Positions 42,186 through 55,901 are shown, numbered from the stretch's first letter. The stretch: DNA of 64,000 nucleotides from Glandiceps talaboti (GCF_964340395.1 NC_135555.1:23783725-23847724); one strand, 5' to 3'. The notes: generated by a model from the sequence alone, not told the origin. A program made the numbers and translations.

Positions 42186-45100
42186 CGAGTCAATATTCTT
42201 AATTTTGAAATTAGTCGACATAAATTTTATCAATGTGTTATTGGTTAATATTTTTCTCTTCTGTCATCAATAAAAAATACAAGTTATCTAAGGGGGAGGG
42301 GGATGCTTTGTAGCGACAACGTTAGGTCACGAGTACTGTCTAGCTTTATTAAGCAATATTTTGAGGAGTAACATAGTTATAATATCGAAGTAATATTTTT
42401 AAAAGGTCAGAGTAAGTAATTGCAATTTTAAGCATAAATATTACAATTTGAATGAATTTTAATTCATTGAATAAATAAAAATATTCTCTGTTGTATTCAT
42501 TCATTTCAGGATTGGACTACATGGCCACCGAAGATGGTATGAAGACTTGAGCTGGATGGATGCGACAACGACGACTGCGAACGCCACAGAAGTGAGTCAA
42601 TATTCTTGAAATTAGTCGCATAAATTTTATCAATGTGTTATTGGTCAATATTTTTCTCTTCTGTCATCAATGAAAAATACAAGTTATCTATGGGACAGAG
42701 GGTGGCCTTGTGAATACTAATCACATGACATGTAGCGACAACCTTAGTCCACGAGTACTGTCTAGCTTTATTAAGTAATATTTTGAGGAGTAACATAGTT
42801 ATAATATCGAAGTAATAATTTTAAAAGGTTAGAGTAAGTAATTGCAATTTTAAGCGTAAACTATTACAATTTGAATGAATTTTAATTCATTGAATAAATA
42901 AAAATATTGTCTGTTGTATTCATTCATTTCAGAATTGAACTACATGGCCACCGAAGATGGTACGAAGACCGGAGCTGGATGGATGCGACAACGACGACTG
43001 CGAACGCCACAGAAGTGAGTCAATATTCTTAATTTTGAAATTAGTCGCATAAATTTTATCAATGTGTTATTGGTCAATATTTTTCTCTTCTGTCATCAAT
43101 GAAAAATACAAGTTATCTAAGGGGAGGGGTGGCCTTGTCAATACTAATCACATGACATGTAGCGACAACCTTAGTCCACGAGTACTGTCTAGCTCAATGA
43201 AATAATATTTCTGGAAGTAACATAGTTACAATATCGAAGTAATATTTTTGAAAGATCAGAGTAAGTAATTGTAATTTTAAGCATAAATATTACAATTTGA
43301 ATGAATTTTAATTCATTGAATAAATAAAATTATTCTATGTTATATTCACTCATTACAGGATTGGACTACATGGCCACCGAAGATGGTACGAAGACCGGAG
43401 CTGGATGGATGCGACAACGACGACTGCGAACGCCACAGAAGTGAGTCAATATTCTTGAAATTAGTCGATATAAATTTTATCAATGTGTTATTGGTCAATA
43501 TTTTTCTCTTCTGTCATCAATGAAAAGTACAAGTTATCTAAGGGGAGGGGGTGGCCTTGTGAATACTAATCACATGACATGTAGCGACAACCTTAGTCCA
43601 CAAGTACAATGAAGTAATATTTCGGGAAGTAACATAGTTACAATATCGAAGTAATATTTTTGAAAGATAAAAGTGAGTAAGTGTAATTTTAAGCATAAAT
43701 ATTACAATTTGAATGAATTTTAATTCATTGAATAAATAAAATTATTCTGCTATATTCACTCATTACAGGATTGGACTACACGGCCACCGAAGATGGTACG
43801 AAAACCGGAGCTGGATGGATGCGACAACGATGACTGCGAACGCCACAGAAGTGAGTCAATATTCTTGAAATTAGTCGATATAAATTTTATCAATGTGTTA
43901 TTGGTCAATATTTTTCTCTTCTGTCATCAATGAAAAATACAAGTTATCTAAGGGTGATGGGGTGGCCTTGTGAATACTAATCACATGACTTGTAGCGACA
44001 ACGTTAGCTCACGAGTACTGTCTAGCTTTATTAAGTAATATTTTGAGGAGTAACATAGTTATAATATCGAAGTAATATTTTTAAAAGTTTAGAGTAAGTA
44101 ATTGCAATTTTAAGCGTAAACTATTACAATTTGAATGAATTTTAATTTATTGAATAAATTAAAATATTGTCTGTTGTATTCATTCATTTCAGGATTGGAC
44201 TACATGGCCACCGAAGATGGTACGAAGACCGGAGCTGGATGGATGCGACAACGATGACTGCGAACGCCACAGAAGTGAGTCAATATTCTTGAAATTAGTC
44301 GATATAAATTTTATCAATGTGTTATTGGTCAATATTTTTCTCTTCTGTCATCAATGAAAAGTACAAGTTATCTAAGGGGAGGGGGTGGCCTTGTGAATAC
44401 TAATCACATGACATGTAGCGACAACGTTAGCTCACGAGTACTGTCTAGCTTTATTAAGTAATATTTTGAGGAGTAACATAGTTATAATATCGAAGTAATA
44501 CTTTTAAAAGGTTAGAGTAAGTAATTGTAATTTTAAGCGTAAATATTACAATTTGAATGAATTTTAATTCATTGAATAAATATAAATATTCTCTGTTGTA
44601 TTCATTCATTTCAGGATTGGACTACATGGCCACCGAAGATGGTATAAAGACCGGAGCTGGATGGATGCGACAACGACGACTGCGAACGCCACAGAAGTGA
44701 GTCAATATTCTTAATTTTGAAATTAGTCGCATAAATTTTATCAATGTGTTATTGGTCAATATTTTTCTCTTCAGTCATCAATGAAAAGTACAAGTTATCT
44801 AAGGGGAGGGGGTGGCCTTGTGAATACTAATCACATGACATGTAGCGACAACGTTACCTCACGAGTACTGTCTAGCTTTATTAAGTAATATTTTGAGGAG
44901 TAACATAGTTATAATATCGAAGTAATATTTTTAAAAGGTTAGAGTAAGTAATTGTAATTTTAAGCATAAATATTACAATTTGAATGAATTTTAATTCATT
45001 GAATAAATATAAATATTGTCTGTTGTATTCATTCATTTCAGGATTGGACTACACGGCCACCGAAGATGGTACGAAGACCGGAGCTGGATGGATGCGACAA

Positions 45101-48100
45101 CGATGACTGCAAACGCCACAGAAGTGAGTCAATATTCTTGAAATTAGTCGATATAAATTTTATCAATGTGTTATTGGTCAATATTTTTCTCTTCTGTCAT
45201 CAATGAAAAATACAAGTTATCTAAGGGTGATGGGGTGGCCTTGTGAATACTAATCACATGACATGTAGCGACAACGTTACCTCACGAGTACTGTCTAGCT
45301 TTATTAAGTAATATTTTGAGGAGTAACATAGTTATAATATCGAAGTAATATTTTTAAAAGGTTAGAGTAAGTAATTGTAATTTTAAGCATAAATATTACA
45401 ATTTGAATGAATTTTAATTCATTGAATAAATATAAATATTGTCTGTTGTATTCATTCATTTCAGGATTGGACTACACGGCCACCGAAGATGGTACGAAGA
45501 CCGGAGCTGGATGGATGCGACAACGATGACTGCAAACGCCACAGAAGTGAGTCAATATTCTTGAAATTAGTCGATATAAATTTTATCAATGTGTTATTGG
45601 TCAATATTTTTCTCTTCTGTCATCAATGAAAAATACAAGTTATCTAAGGGTGATGGGGTGGCCTTGTGAATACTAATCACATGACTTGTAGCGACAACGT
45701 TAGCTCACGAGTACTGTCTAGCTTTATTAAGTAATATTTTGAGGAGTAACATAGTTATAATATCGAAGTAATACTTTTAAAAGGTTAGAGTAAGTAATTG
45801 TAATTTTAAGCGTAAATATTACAATTTGAATGAATTTTAATTCATTGAATAAATATAAATATTCTCTGTTGTATTCATTCATTTCAGGATTGGACTACAT
45901 GGCCACCGAAGATGGTACGAAGACCGGAGCTGGATGGATGCGACAACGATGACTGCAAACGCCACAGAAGTGAGTCAATATTCTTGAAATTAGTCGATAT
46001 AAATTTTATCAATGTGTTATTGGTCAATATTTTTCTCTTCTGTCATCAATGAAAAGTACAAGTTATCTAAGGGGAGGGGGTGGCCTTGTGAATACTAATC
46101 ACATGACATGTAGCGACAACGTTAGCTCACGAGTACTGTCTAGCTTTATTAAGTAATATTTTGAGGAGTAACATAGTTATAATATCGAAGTAATACTTTT
46201 AAAAGGTTAGAGTAAGTAATTGTAATTTTAAGCGTAAATAGTACAATTTGAATGAATTTTAATTCATTGAATAAATATAAATATTCTCTGTTGTATTCAT
46301 TCATTTCAGGATTGGACTACATGGCCACCGAAGATGGTATGAAGACTGGAGCTGGATGGATGCGACAACGACGACTGCGAACGCCACAGAAGTGAGTCAA
46401 TATTCTTAATTTTGAAATTAGTCGCATAAATTTTATCAATGTGTTATTGGTCAATATTTTTCTCTTCTGTCATCAATGAAAAGTACAAGTTATCTAAGGG
46501 GAGGGGGTGGCCTTGTGAATACTAATCACATGACATGTAGCGACAACGTTAGCTCACGAGTACTGTCTAGCTTTATTATGTAATATTTTGAGGAGTAACA
46601 TAGTTATAATATCGAAGTAAAATTTTAAAAGGTTAGAGTAAGTAATTGTAATTTTAAGCGTAAATATTACAATTTGAATGAATTTTAATTCATTGAATAA
46701 ATATAAATATTGTCTGTTGTATTCATTCATTTCAGGATTGGACTACACGGCCACCGAAGATGGTACGAAGACCGGAGCTGGATGGATGCGACAACGACAA
46801 CTGCGAATGCCACAGAAGTGAGTCAATATTCTTGAAATTTGTCGATATAAATTTTATCAATGTGTTATTGGTCAATATTTTTCTCTTCTGTCATCAATGA
46901 AAAGTACAAGTTATCTAAGGGGAGGGGGTGGCCTTGTGAATACTAATCACATGACATGTAGCGACAACGTTAGCTCACGAGTACTGTCTAGCTTTATTAA
47001 GTAATATTTTGAGGAGTAACATAGTTATAATATCGAAGTAATACTTTTAAAAGGTTAGAGTAAGTAATTGTAATTTTAAGCGTAAATATTACAATTTGAA
47101 TGAATTTTAATTCATTGAATAAATATAAATATTCTCTGTTGTATTCATTCATTTCAGGATTGGACTACATGGCCACCGAAGATGGTATGAAGACCGGAGC
47201 TGGATGGATGCGACAACGACGACCGCGAACGCCACAGAAGTGAGTCAATATTCTTAATTTTGAAATTAGTCGCATAAATTTTATCAATGTGTTATTGGTC
47301 AATATTTTTCTCTTCTGTCATCAATGAAAAATACAAGTTATCTAAGGGGGATGGGGTGGCCTTGTGAATACTAATCATATGACATGTAGCGACAACGTTA
47401 GCTCACGAGTACTGTCTAGCTTTATTATGTAATATTTTGAGGAGTAACATAGTTATAATATCGAAGTAAAATTTTAAAAGGTTAGAGTAAGTAATTGCAA
47501 TTTTAAGCGTAAACTATTACAATTTGAATGAATTTTAATTCATTGAATAAATAAATATATTCTCTGTTGTATTCATTCATTTCAGGATTGGACTACATGG
47601 CCACCGAAGATGGTACGAAGACCGGAGCTGGATGGATGTGACAACGACGACTGCGAACGCCACAGAAGTGAGTCAATATTCTTGAAATTTGTCGATATAA
47701 ATTTTATCAATGTGTTATTGGTCAATATTTTTCTCTTCTGTCATCAATGAAAAATACAAGTTATCTAAGGGGGAGGGGGTGGCCTTGTGAATACTAATCA
47801 CATGACATGTAGCGACAACCTTAGTCCACGAGTACTGTCTAGGTCAATGAAATAATATTTTGGGAAGTAACATAGTTACAATATCGAAGTAATATTTTTG
47901 AAAAATCAGAGTAAGTAATTTTAATTTTAAGCATAAATATTACAATTTGAATGAATTTTAATTCATTGAATAAATAAAATTATTCTATGTTATATTCACT
48001 CATTACAGGATTGGACTACACGGCCACCGAAGATGGTACGAAGACCGGAGCTGGATGGATGCGACAACGACGACTGCGAACGCCACAGAAGTGAGTCAAT

Positions 48101-51100
48101 ATTCTTGAAATTAGTCGATATAAATTTTATCAATGTGCTATTGGTCAATATTTTTCTCTTCTGTCATCAATGAAAAATACAAGTTATCTAAGGGGAGGGG
48201 TGGCCTTGTGAATACTAATCTCATGACATGTAGCGACAACGTTAGCTCACGAGTACTGTCTAGCTTTATTAAGTAATATTTTGAGGAGTAACATAGTTAT
48301 AATATCGAAGTAATATTTTAAAAGGTAATTGCAATTTTAAGCGTAAACTATTACAATTTGAATGAATTTTAATTCATTGAATAAATAAAAATATTGTCTG
48401 TTGTATTCATTCATTTCAGGATTGGACTACATGGCCACCGAAGATGGTGCGAAGACCGGAGCTGGATGGATGCGACAACGACGACTGCGAACGCCACAGA
48501 AGTGAGTCAATATTCTTAATTTTGAAATTAGTCGCATAAATTTTATCAATGTGTTATTGGTCAATATTTTTCTCTTCTGTCATCAATGAAAAATACAAGT
48601 TATCTAAGGGGGATGGGGTGGCCTTGTGAATACTAATCATATGACATGTAGCGACAACGTTAGCTCACGAGTACTGTCTAGCTTTATTATGTAATATTTT
48701 GAGGAGTAACATAGTTATAATATCGAAGTAAAATTTTAAAAGGTTAGAGTAAGTAATTGCAATTTTAAGCGTAAACTATTACAATTTGAATGAATTTTAA
48801 TTCATTGAATAAATAAATATATTCTCTGTTGTATTCATTCATTTCAGGATTGGACTACATGGCCACCGAAGATGGTACAAAGACCGGAGCTGGATGGATG
48901 CGACAACGACAACTGCGAACGCCACAGAAGTGAGTCAATATTCTTGAAATTTGTCGATATAAATGTTATCAATGTGTTATTGGTCAATATTTTTCTCTTC
49001 TGTCATCAATGAAAAATACAAGTTATCTAAGGGGGAGGGGGTGGCCTTGTGAATACTAATCACATGACATGTAGCGACAACCTTAGTCCACGAGTACTGT
49101 CTAGGTCAATGAAATTATATTTTGGGCAGTAACATAGTTACAATATCGAAGTAATATTTTTGAAAAATCAGAGTAAGTAATTTTAATTTTAAGCATAAAT
49201 ATTACAATTTGAATGAATTTTAATTCATTGAATAAATAAAATTATTCTATGTTATATTCACTCATTACAGGATTGGACTACATGGCCACCGAAGATGGTA
49301 CGAAGACCGGAGCTGGATGGATGCGACAACGACAACTGCGAATGCCACAGAAGTGAGTCAATATTCTTGAAATTTGTCGATATAAATTTTATCAATGTGT
49401 TATTGGTCAATATTTTTCTCTTCTGTCATCAATGAAAAGTACAAGTTATCTAAGGGGAGGGGGTGGCCTTGTGAATACTAATCACATGACATGTAGCGAC
49501 AACGTTAGCTCACGAGTACTGTCTAGCTTTATTAAGTAATATTTTGAGGAGTAACATAGTTATAATATCGAAGTAATACTTTTAAAAGGTTAGAGTAAGT
49601 AATTGTAATTTTAAGCGTAAATATTACAATTTGAATGAATTTTAATTCATTGAATAAATATAAATATTCTCTGTTGTATTCATTCATTTCAGGATTGGAC
49701 TACATGGCCACCGAAGATGGTATGAAGACCGGAGCTGGATGGATGCGACAACGACGACCGCGAACGCCACAGAAGTGAGTCAATATTCTTAATTTTGAAA
49801 TTAGTCGCATAAATTTTATCAATGTGTTATTGGTCAATATTTTTCTCTTCTGTCATCAATGAAAAATACAAGTTATCTAAGGGGGATGGGGTGGCCTTGT
49901 GAATACTAATCATATGACATGTAGCGACAACGTTAGCTCACGAGTACTGTCTAGCTTTATTATGTAATATTTTGAGGAGTAACATAGTTATAATATCGAA
50001 GTAAAATTTTAAAAGGTTAGAGTAAGTAATTGCAATTTTAAGCATAAACTATTACAATTTGAATGAATTTTAATTCATTGAATAAATAAATATATTCTCT
50101 GTTGTATTCATTCATTTCAGGATTGGACTACATGGCCACCGAAGATGGTACGAAGACCGGAGCTGGATGGATGCGACAACGACGACTGCGAACGCCATAG
50201 AAGTGAGTCAATATTCTTGAAATTTGTCGATATAAATTTTATCAATGTGTTATTGGTCAATATTTTTCTCTTCTGTCATCAATGAAAAATACAAGTTATC
50301 TAAGGGGGAGGGGGTGGCCTTGTGAATACTAATCACATGACATGTAGCGACAACCTTAGTCCACGAGTACTGTCTAGGTCAATGAAATAATATTTTGGGA
50401 AGTAACATAGTTACAATATCGAAGTAATATTTTTGAAAAATCAGAGTAAGTAATTTTAATTTTAAGCATAAATATTACAATTTGAATGAATTTTAATTCA
50501 TTGAATAAATAAAATTATCCTATGTTATATTCACTCATTACAGGATTGGACTACACGGCCACCGAAGATGGTACGAAGACCGGAGCTGGATGGATGCGAC
50601 AACGATGACTGCGAACGCCACAGAAGTGAGTCAATATTCTTGAAATTAGTCGATATAAATTTTATCAATGTGCTATTGGTCAATATTTTTCTCTTCTGTC
50701 ATCAATGAAAAATACAAGTTATCTAAGGGGAGGGGTGGCCTTGTGAATACTAATCTCATGACATGTAGCGACAACGTTAGCTCACGAGTACTGTCTAGCT
50801 TTATTAAGTAATATTTTGAGGAGTAACATAGTTATAATATCGAAGTAATATTTTAAAAGGTAATTGCAATTTTAAGCGTAAACTATTTCAATTTGAATGA
50901 ATTTTAATTCATTGAATAAATAACAATATTGTCTGTTGTATTCATTCATTTCAGGATTGGACTACATGGCCACCGAAGATGGTGCGAAGACCGGAGCTGG
51001 ATGGATGCGACAACGACGACTGCGAATGCCACAGAAGTGAGTCAATATTCTTAATTTTGAAATTAGTCGCATAAATTTTATCAATGTGTTATTGGTCAAT

Positions 51101-54100
51101 ATTTTTCTCTTCTGTCATCAATGAAAAATACAAGTTATCTAAGGGGGAAGGGGTGGCCTTGTGAATACTAATCATATGACATGTAGCGACAACGTTAGCT
51201 CACGAGTACTGTCTAGCTTTATTATGTAATATTTTGAGGAGTAACATAGTTATAATATCGAAGTAAAATTTTAAAAGGTTAGAGTAAGTAATTGCAATTT
51301 TAAGCGTAAACTATTACAATTTGAATGAATTTTAATTCATTGAATAAATAAATATATTCTCTGTTGTATTCATTCATTTCAGGATTGGACTACATGGCCA
51401 CCGAAGATGGTACGAAGACCGGAGCTGGATGGATGCGACAACGACGACTGCGAACGCCACAGAAGTGAGTCAATATTCTTGAAATTTGTCGATATAAATT
51501 TTATCAATGTGTTATTGGTCAATATTTTTCTCTTCTGTCATCAATGAAAAATACAAGTTATCTAAGGGGGAGGGGGTGGCCTTGTGAATACTAATCACAT
51601 GACATGTAGCGACAACCTTAGTCCACGAGTACTGTCTAGGTCAATGAAATTATATTTTGGGCAGTAACATAGTTACAATATCGAAGTAATATTTTTGAAA
51701 AATCAGAGTAAGTAATTTTAATTTTAAGCATAAATATTACAATTTGAATGAATTTTAATTCATTGAATAAATAAAATTATTCTGTTATATTCACTCATTA
51801 CAGGATTGGACTACATGGCCACCGAAGATGGTACGAAGACCGGAGCTGGATGGATGCGACAACGACGACTGCGAACGCCACAGAAGTGAGTCAATATTCT
51901 TGAAATTAGTCGATATAAATTTTATCAATGTGTTATTTGTCAATATTTTTCTCTTCTGTCATCAATGAAAAGTACAAGTTATCTAAGGGGAGGGGGTGGC
52001 CTTGTGAATACTAATCACATAACATGTAGCGACAACGTTAGCTCACGAGTACTGTCTAGCTTTATTAAGTAATATTTTGAGGAGTAACATAGTTATAATA
52101 TCGAAGTAATATTTTTAATAGGTTAGAGTAAGTAATTGCAATTTTAAGCGTAAACTATTACAATTTGAATGAATTTTAATTCATTGAATAAATAAAAAAA
52201 TTCTCTGTTGTATTCATTCATTTCAGGATTGGACTACATGGCCACCGAAGATGGTATGAAGACCGGAGCTGGATGGATGCGACAACGACGACTGCAAACG
52301 CCACAGAAGTGAGACAATATTCTTAATTTTGAAATTAGTCGCATAAATTTTATCAATGTGTTATTGGTCAATATTTTTCTCGTCTGTCATCAATGAAAAA
52401 TACAAGTTATCTAAGGGGGATGGGGTGGCCTTGTGAATACTAATCTCATGACATGTAGCGACAACGTTAGCTCACGAGTACTGTCTAGCTTTATTAAGTA
52501 ATATTTTGAGGAGTAACATAGTTATAATATCGAAGTAATATTTTTAAAAGTTTAGAGTAAGTAATTGCAATTTTAATCGTAAACTATTACAATTTGAATG
52601 AATTTTAATTCATTGAATAAATAAAAATATTCTCTGTTGTATTCATTCATTTCAGGATTGGACTACATGGCCACCGAAGATGGTACGAAGACCGGAGCTG
52701 GATGGATGCGACAACGACGACTGCGAATGCCACAGAAGTGAGTCAATATTCTTAATTTTGAAATTAGTCGCATAAATTTTATCAATGTGTTATTGGTCAA
52801 TATTTTTCTCTTCTGTCATCAATGAAAAATACAAGTTATCTAAGGGGGATGGGGTGGCCTTGTGAATACTAATCACATGACATGTAGCGACAACCTTAGT
52901 CCACGAGTACTGTCTAGGTCAATGAAATTATATTTTGGGAAGTAACATAGTTACAATATCGAAGTAATATTTTTGAAAAATCAGAGTAAGTAATTTTAAT
53001 TTTAAGCATAAATATTACAATTTGAATGAATTTTAATTCATTGAATAAATAAAATTATTCTATGTTATATTCACTCATTACAGGATTGGACTACATGGCC
53101 ACCGAAGATGGTACGAAGACCGGAGCTGGATGGATGCGACAACGACGACTGCAAACGCCACAGAAGTGAGTCAATATTCTTGAAATTAGTCGATATAAAT
53201 TTTATCAATGTGTTATTGGTCAATATTTTTCTCTTCTGTCATCAATGAAAAATACAAGTTATCTAAGGGGAGGGGTGGCCTTGTGAATACTAATCTCATG
53301 ACATGTAGCGACAACGTTAGCTCACGAGTACTGTCTAGCTTTATTAAGTAATATTTTGAGGAGTAACATAGTTATAATATCGAAGTAATATTTTTAAAAG
53401 TTTAGAGTAAGTAATTGCAATTTTAAGCGTAAACTTTTACAATTTGAATGAATTTTAATTCATTGAATAAATAAAAATATTGTCTGTTGTATTCATTCAT
53501 TTCAGGATTGGACTACATGGCCACCGAAGATGGTACGAAGACCGGAGCTGGATGGATGCGACAACGACGACTGCGAACGCCACAGAAGTGAGTCAATATT
53601 CTTGAAATTTGTCGATATAAATTTTATAAATGTGTTATTGGTCAATATTTTTCTCTTCTGTCATCAATGAAAAATACAAGTTATCTAAGGGGGATGGGGT
53701 GGCCTTGTGAATACTAATCACATGACATGTAGCGACAACGTTAGCTCACGAGTACTGTCTAGCTTTATTAAGTAATATTTTGAGGAGTAACATATTTATA
53801 ATATCGAAGTAATATTTTTAATAGGTTAGAGTAAGTAATTGCAATTTTAAGCGTAAACTATTACAATTTGAATGAATTTTAATTCATTGAATAAATAAAA
53901 AAATTCTCTGTTGTATTCATTCATTTCAGGATTGGACTACATGGCCACCGAAGATGGTATGAAGACCGGAGCTGGATGGATGCGACAACGACGACTGCAA
54001 ACGCCACAGAAGTGAGACAATATTCTTAATTTTGAAATTAGTCGCATAAATTTTATCAATGTGTTATTGGTCAATATTTTTCTCGTCTGTCATCAATGAA

Positions 54101-54870
54101 AAATACAAGTTATCTAAGGGGGATGGGGTGGCCTTGTGAATACTAATCTCATGACATGTAGCGACAACGTTAGCTCACGAGTACTGTCTAGCTTTATTAA
54201 GTAATATTTTGAGGAGTAACATAGTTATAATATCGAAGTAATATTTTTAAAAGTTTAGAGTAAGTAATTGCAATTTTAAGCATAAACTATTACAATTGGA
54301 ATGAAATTAGTCGCATAAATTTTATCAATGTGTTATTGGTCAATATTTTTCTATTCTCTCATCAATGAAAAATACAAGTTATCTAAGGGGGGGGGGAGGG
54401 GGTGGCCTTGTGAATACTAATCACATGACATGTAGCGACAACCTTAGTCCACGAGTACTGTCTAGCTCAATGAAATAATATTTCGGGAAGTAACATACTT
54501 ACAATATCGAAGTAATATTTTTGAAAGATCAGAGTAAGTAATTTTAATTTTAAGCATAAATATTACAATTTGAATGAATTTTAATTCATTGAATAAATAA
54601 AATTATTCTGTGTTATATTCACTCATTACAGGATTGGACTACACGGCCACCGAAGATGGTACGAAGACCGGAGCTGGATGGATGCGACAACGACGACTGC
54701 GAACGCCACAGAAGTGAGTCAATATTCTTAATTTTGAAATTAGTCGACATAGATTTTAACAATGTGTTATTGGTCAATACTTTTCTCTTCTCTCATCGAA
54801 GAAAAATACAAGTTATCTAAGGGGAAGGATCTGGCCTTGTGAATACTAATCACATGACAGGTAGCAACAA
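42186..54870 (+). repeat. Tandem array of ~420-bp units, each with an 82-bp exon-like core
   Basis: 29 cores start at 42510, 42933, 43359, 43769, 44193, 44615, 45042, 45465, 45888, 46310, 46736, 47158, 47586, 48009, 48420, 48848, 49271, 49693, 50121, 50544, 50955, 51383, 51804, 52226, 52656, 53084, 53506, 53930 and 54632. Each core (GATTGGACTACATGGCCACC ... AACGCCACAGAA) is preceded by a pyrimidine-rich tract ending TTTCAG or TTACAG and followed by GTGAGT. Spacing is 410-430 bp. One core was lost between 53930 and 54632 by a deletion near 54300. Two spacer types exist: type A has CTAGCTTTATTAAGTAATAT, type B has CTAGGTCAATGAAATAATAT. Cores vary almost only at CpG sites. From 46.7 kb rightward, every third unit is type B. 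It looks like a satellite that amplifies an exon with its splice sites. Confidence 0.95.
42510..42591 (+). other. First core (micro-exon candidate) of the 420-bp array
   Basis: 82 nt between TCATTTCAG and GTGAGTCAAT. The frame starting at base 2 is open (IGLHGHRRWYED...ANATE). The frame starting at base 1 is closed by TGA in this copy. Representative of the 29 cores. Length 82 is not a multiple of three, so three cores are needed to return to frame. Confidence 0.5.
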
Positions 54871-55252
54871 AGAAGAGTCAATATTAGTTATAGTAATTTT
54901 GAGCATAAACATTACAATCATTCAATAGGTAAATTTATTGTCTATTGTTTTATATATTCAATTAGGATATTATCAGGAGAAATATTTTTTTAGAGCTTAG
55001 GCAATTTAATAGTAATTTTGAGTGTTTTGACTCATATCTCGAACACTGGAGAATGAATGACATAGAAACTTGTTGGGAAATAATTTCACAATGCCAAGAT
55101 GTAGAACGATGCTCATGAATTATATGAACCCCATTACACACTTTAAGGATTTAGTAAATATTGCAATTCGAATGGATGTTGTTTCAATTACACTTTGATT
55201 AATTCACTTTAGGATGGACCAAAGATGAATACGAAGACCCAAGAATGTGATT
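54871..55252 (+). repeat. Diverged edge units of the 420-bp array
   Basis: Recognisable but decayed copies of the spacer (TTTTGAGCATAAACATTACA; ATATTGCAATTCGAATGGAT). There is a core-like segment at 55213-55246 (GATGGACCAAAGATGAATAC then GAAGACCC), between CTTTAG and GTGATTAATAAAAG. Divergence at the array edge is what unequal exchange predicts. Confidence 0.7.
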
Positions 55253-55790
55253 AATAAAAGTTAAGGAAATTGTAATTTTTTCCTTTTTTAAATATAATAG
55301 AATGAATGAATGAATGAATGAATGAGTGACTTGTTTCTATATCCCTTCCCCTTCCTCTTTCCCAACCTTCACTTTAAAAATAATATTATCCTTTTCGTCG
55401 TCGTCATCAACTACCTCGCGTCTCGGTCCTTTTTCGCTGTCGGTATTACATATACACAAACATTTCATCTTTTTCTCACTTCTCATTTTCGGTTGTCCTC
55501 AGGCTAGTTTTGGTCGGTGACCGGTTGGTCGGTTGGTCGGTAGTATTTTCACTTGCCTGTCTATGGCCTTTCTCTCATACCTAACATCCTCAGACACAAA
55601 TTTCGCAGTTCCGCCGCCGCCGTCTTCATTTCCACCGCATACTTCTCCGTCCGTATTTGTCATCCTCACCGCGTTTCCATCTGCGTTCATCATCTTCGCC
55701 ATGTATCATATTCAAGTTATTTTTACACCAAATATACAAACCATATGTTTGTATGTTTGAGAGTGCCCTTGACATTATTCGCAGTCAAGC
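55253..55790. other. AATG microsatellite and a GC-richer patch
   Basis: (AATG)n at 55300-55325. 55500-55720 is GC-richer with an open minus-strand frame (55702-55499, MAKMMNADGNAVRMTNTDGE) rich in Gly/Asp. This could be a first exon with possible donor CAAGTGAAA, but no family is recognised and no downstream exon is visible. Confidence 0.3.
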
Positions 55791-55792
55791 AT

Positions 55793-55822
55793 TGTGTGTG
55801 TGTGTGTGTGGTGTGTGTGTGT

Positions 55823-55900
<78 letters not shown>
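55793..55900. repeat. (TG)n microsatellite
   Basis: About 50 TG repeats with two interruptions. Long frames here are artefacts. Confidence 0.97.

Positions 55901-55901
<1 letters not shown>

Noticed and set aside
42510-54713. Base-3 frame of the core as the obvious protein (LDYMATEDGTKTG...)
   Set aside because: It looks most protein-like but is stopped by TGA or TAG in eight of 29 cores, so it cannot be the single coding frame.
42186-54870. CRISPR array
   Set aside because: Regular repeats, but ~420-bp units with near-identical spacers in a eukaryotic genome; repeats and spacers do not have CRISPR dimensions.
55543-55760. Plus-strand frames MPVYGLSLIPN and similar
   Set aside because: Overlapping frames in a GC-richer patch running into TG repeats; no domain recognised.
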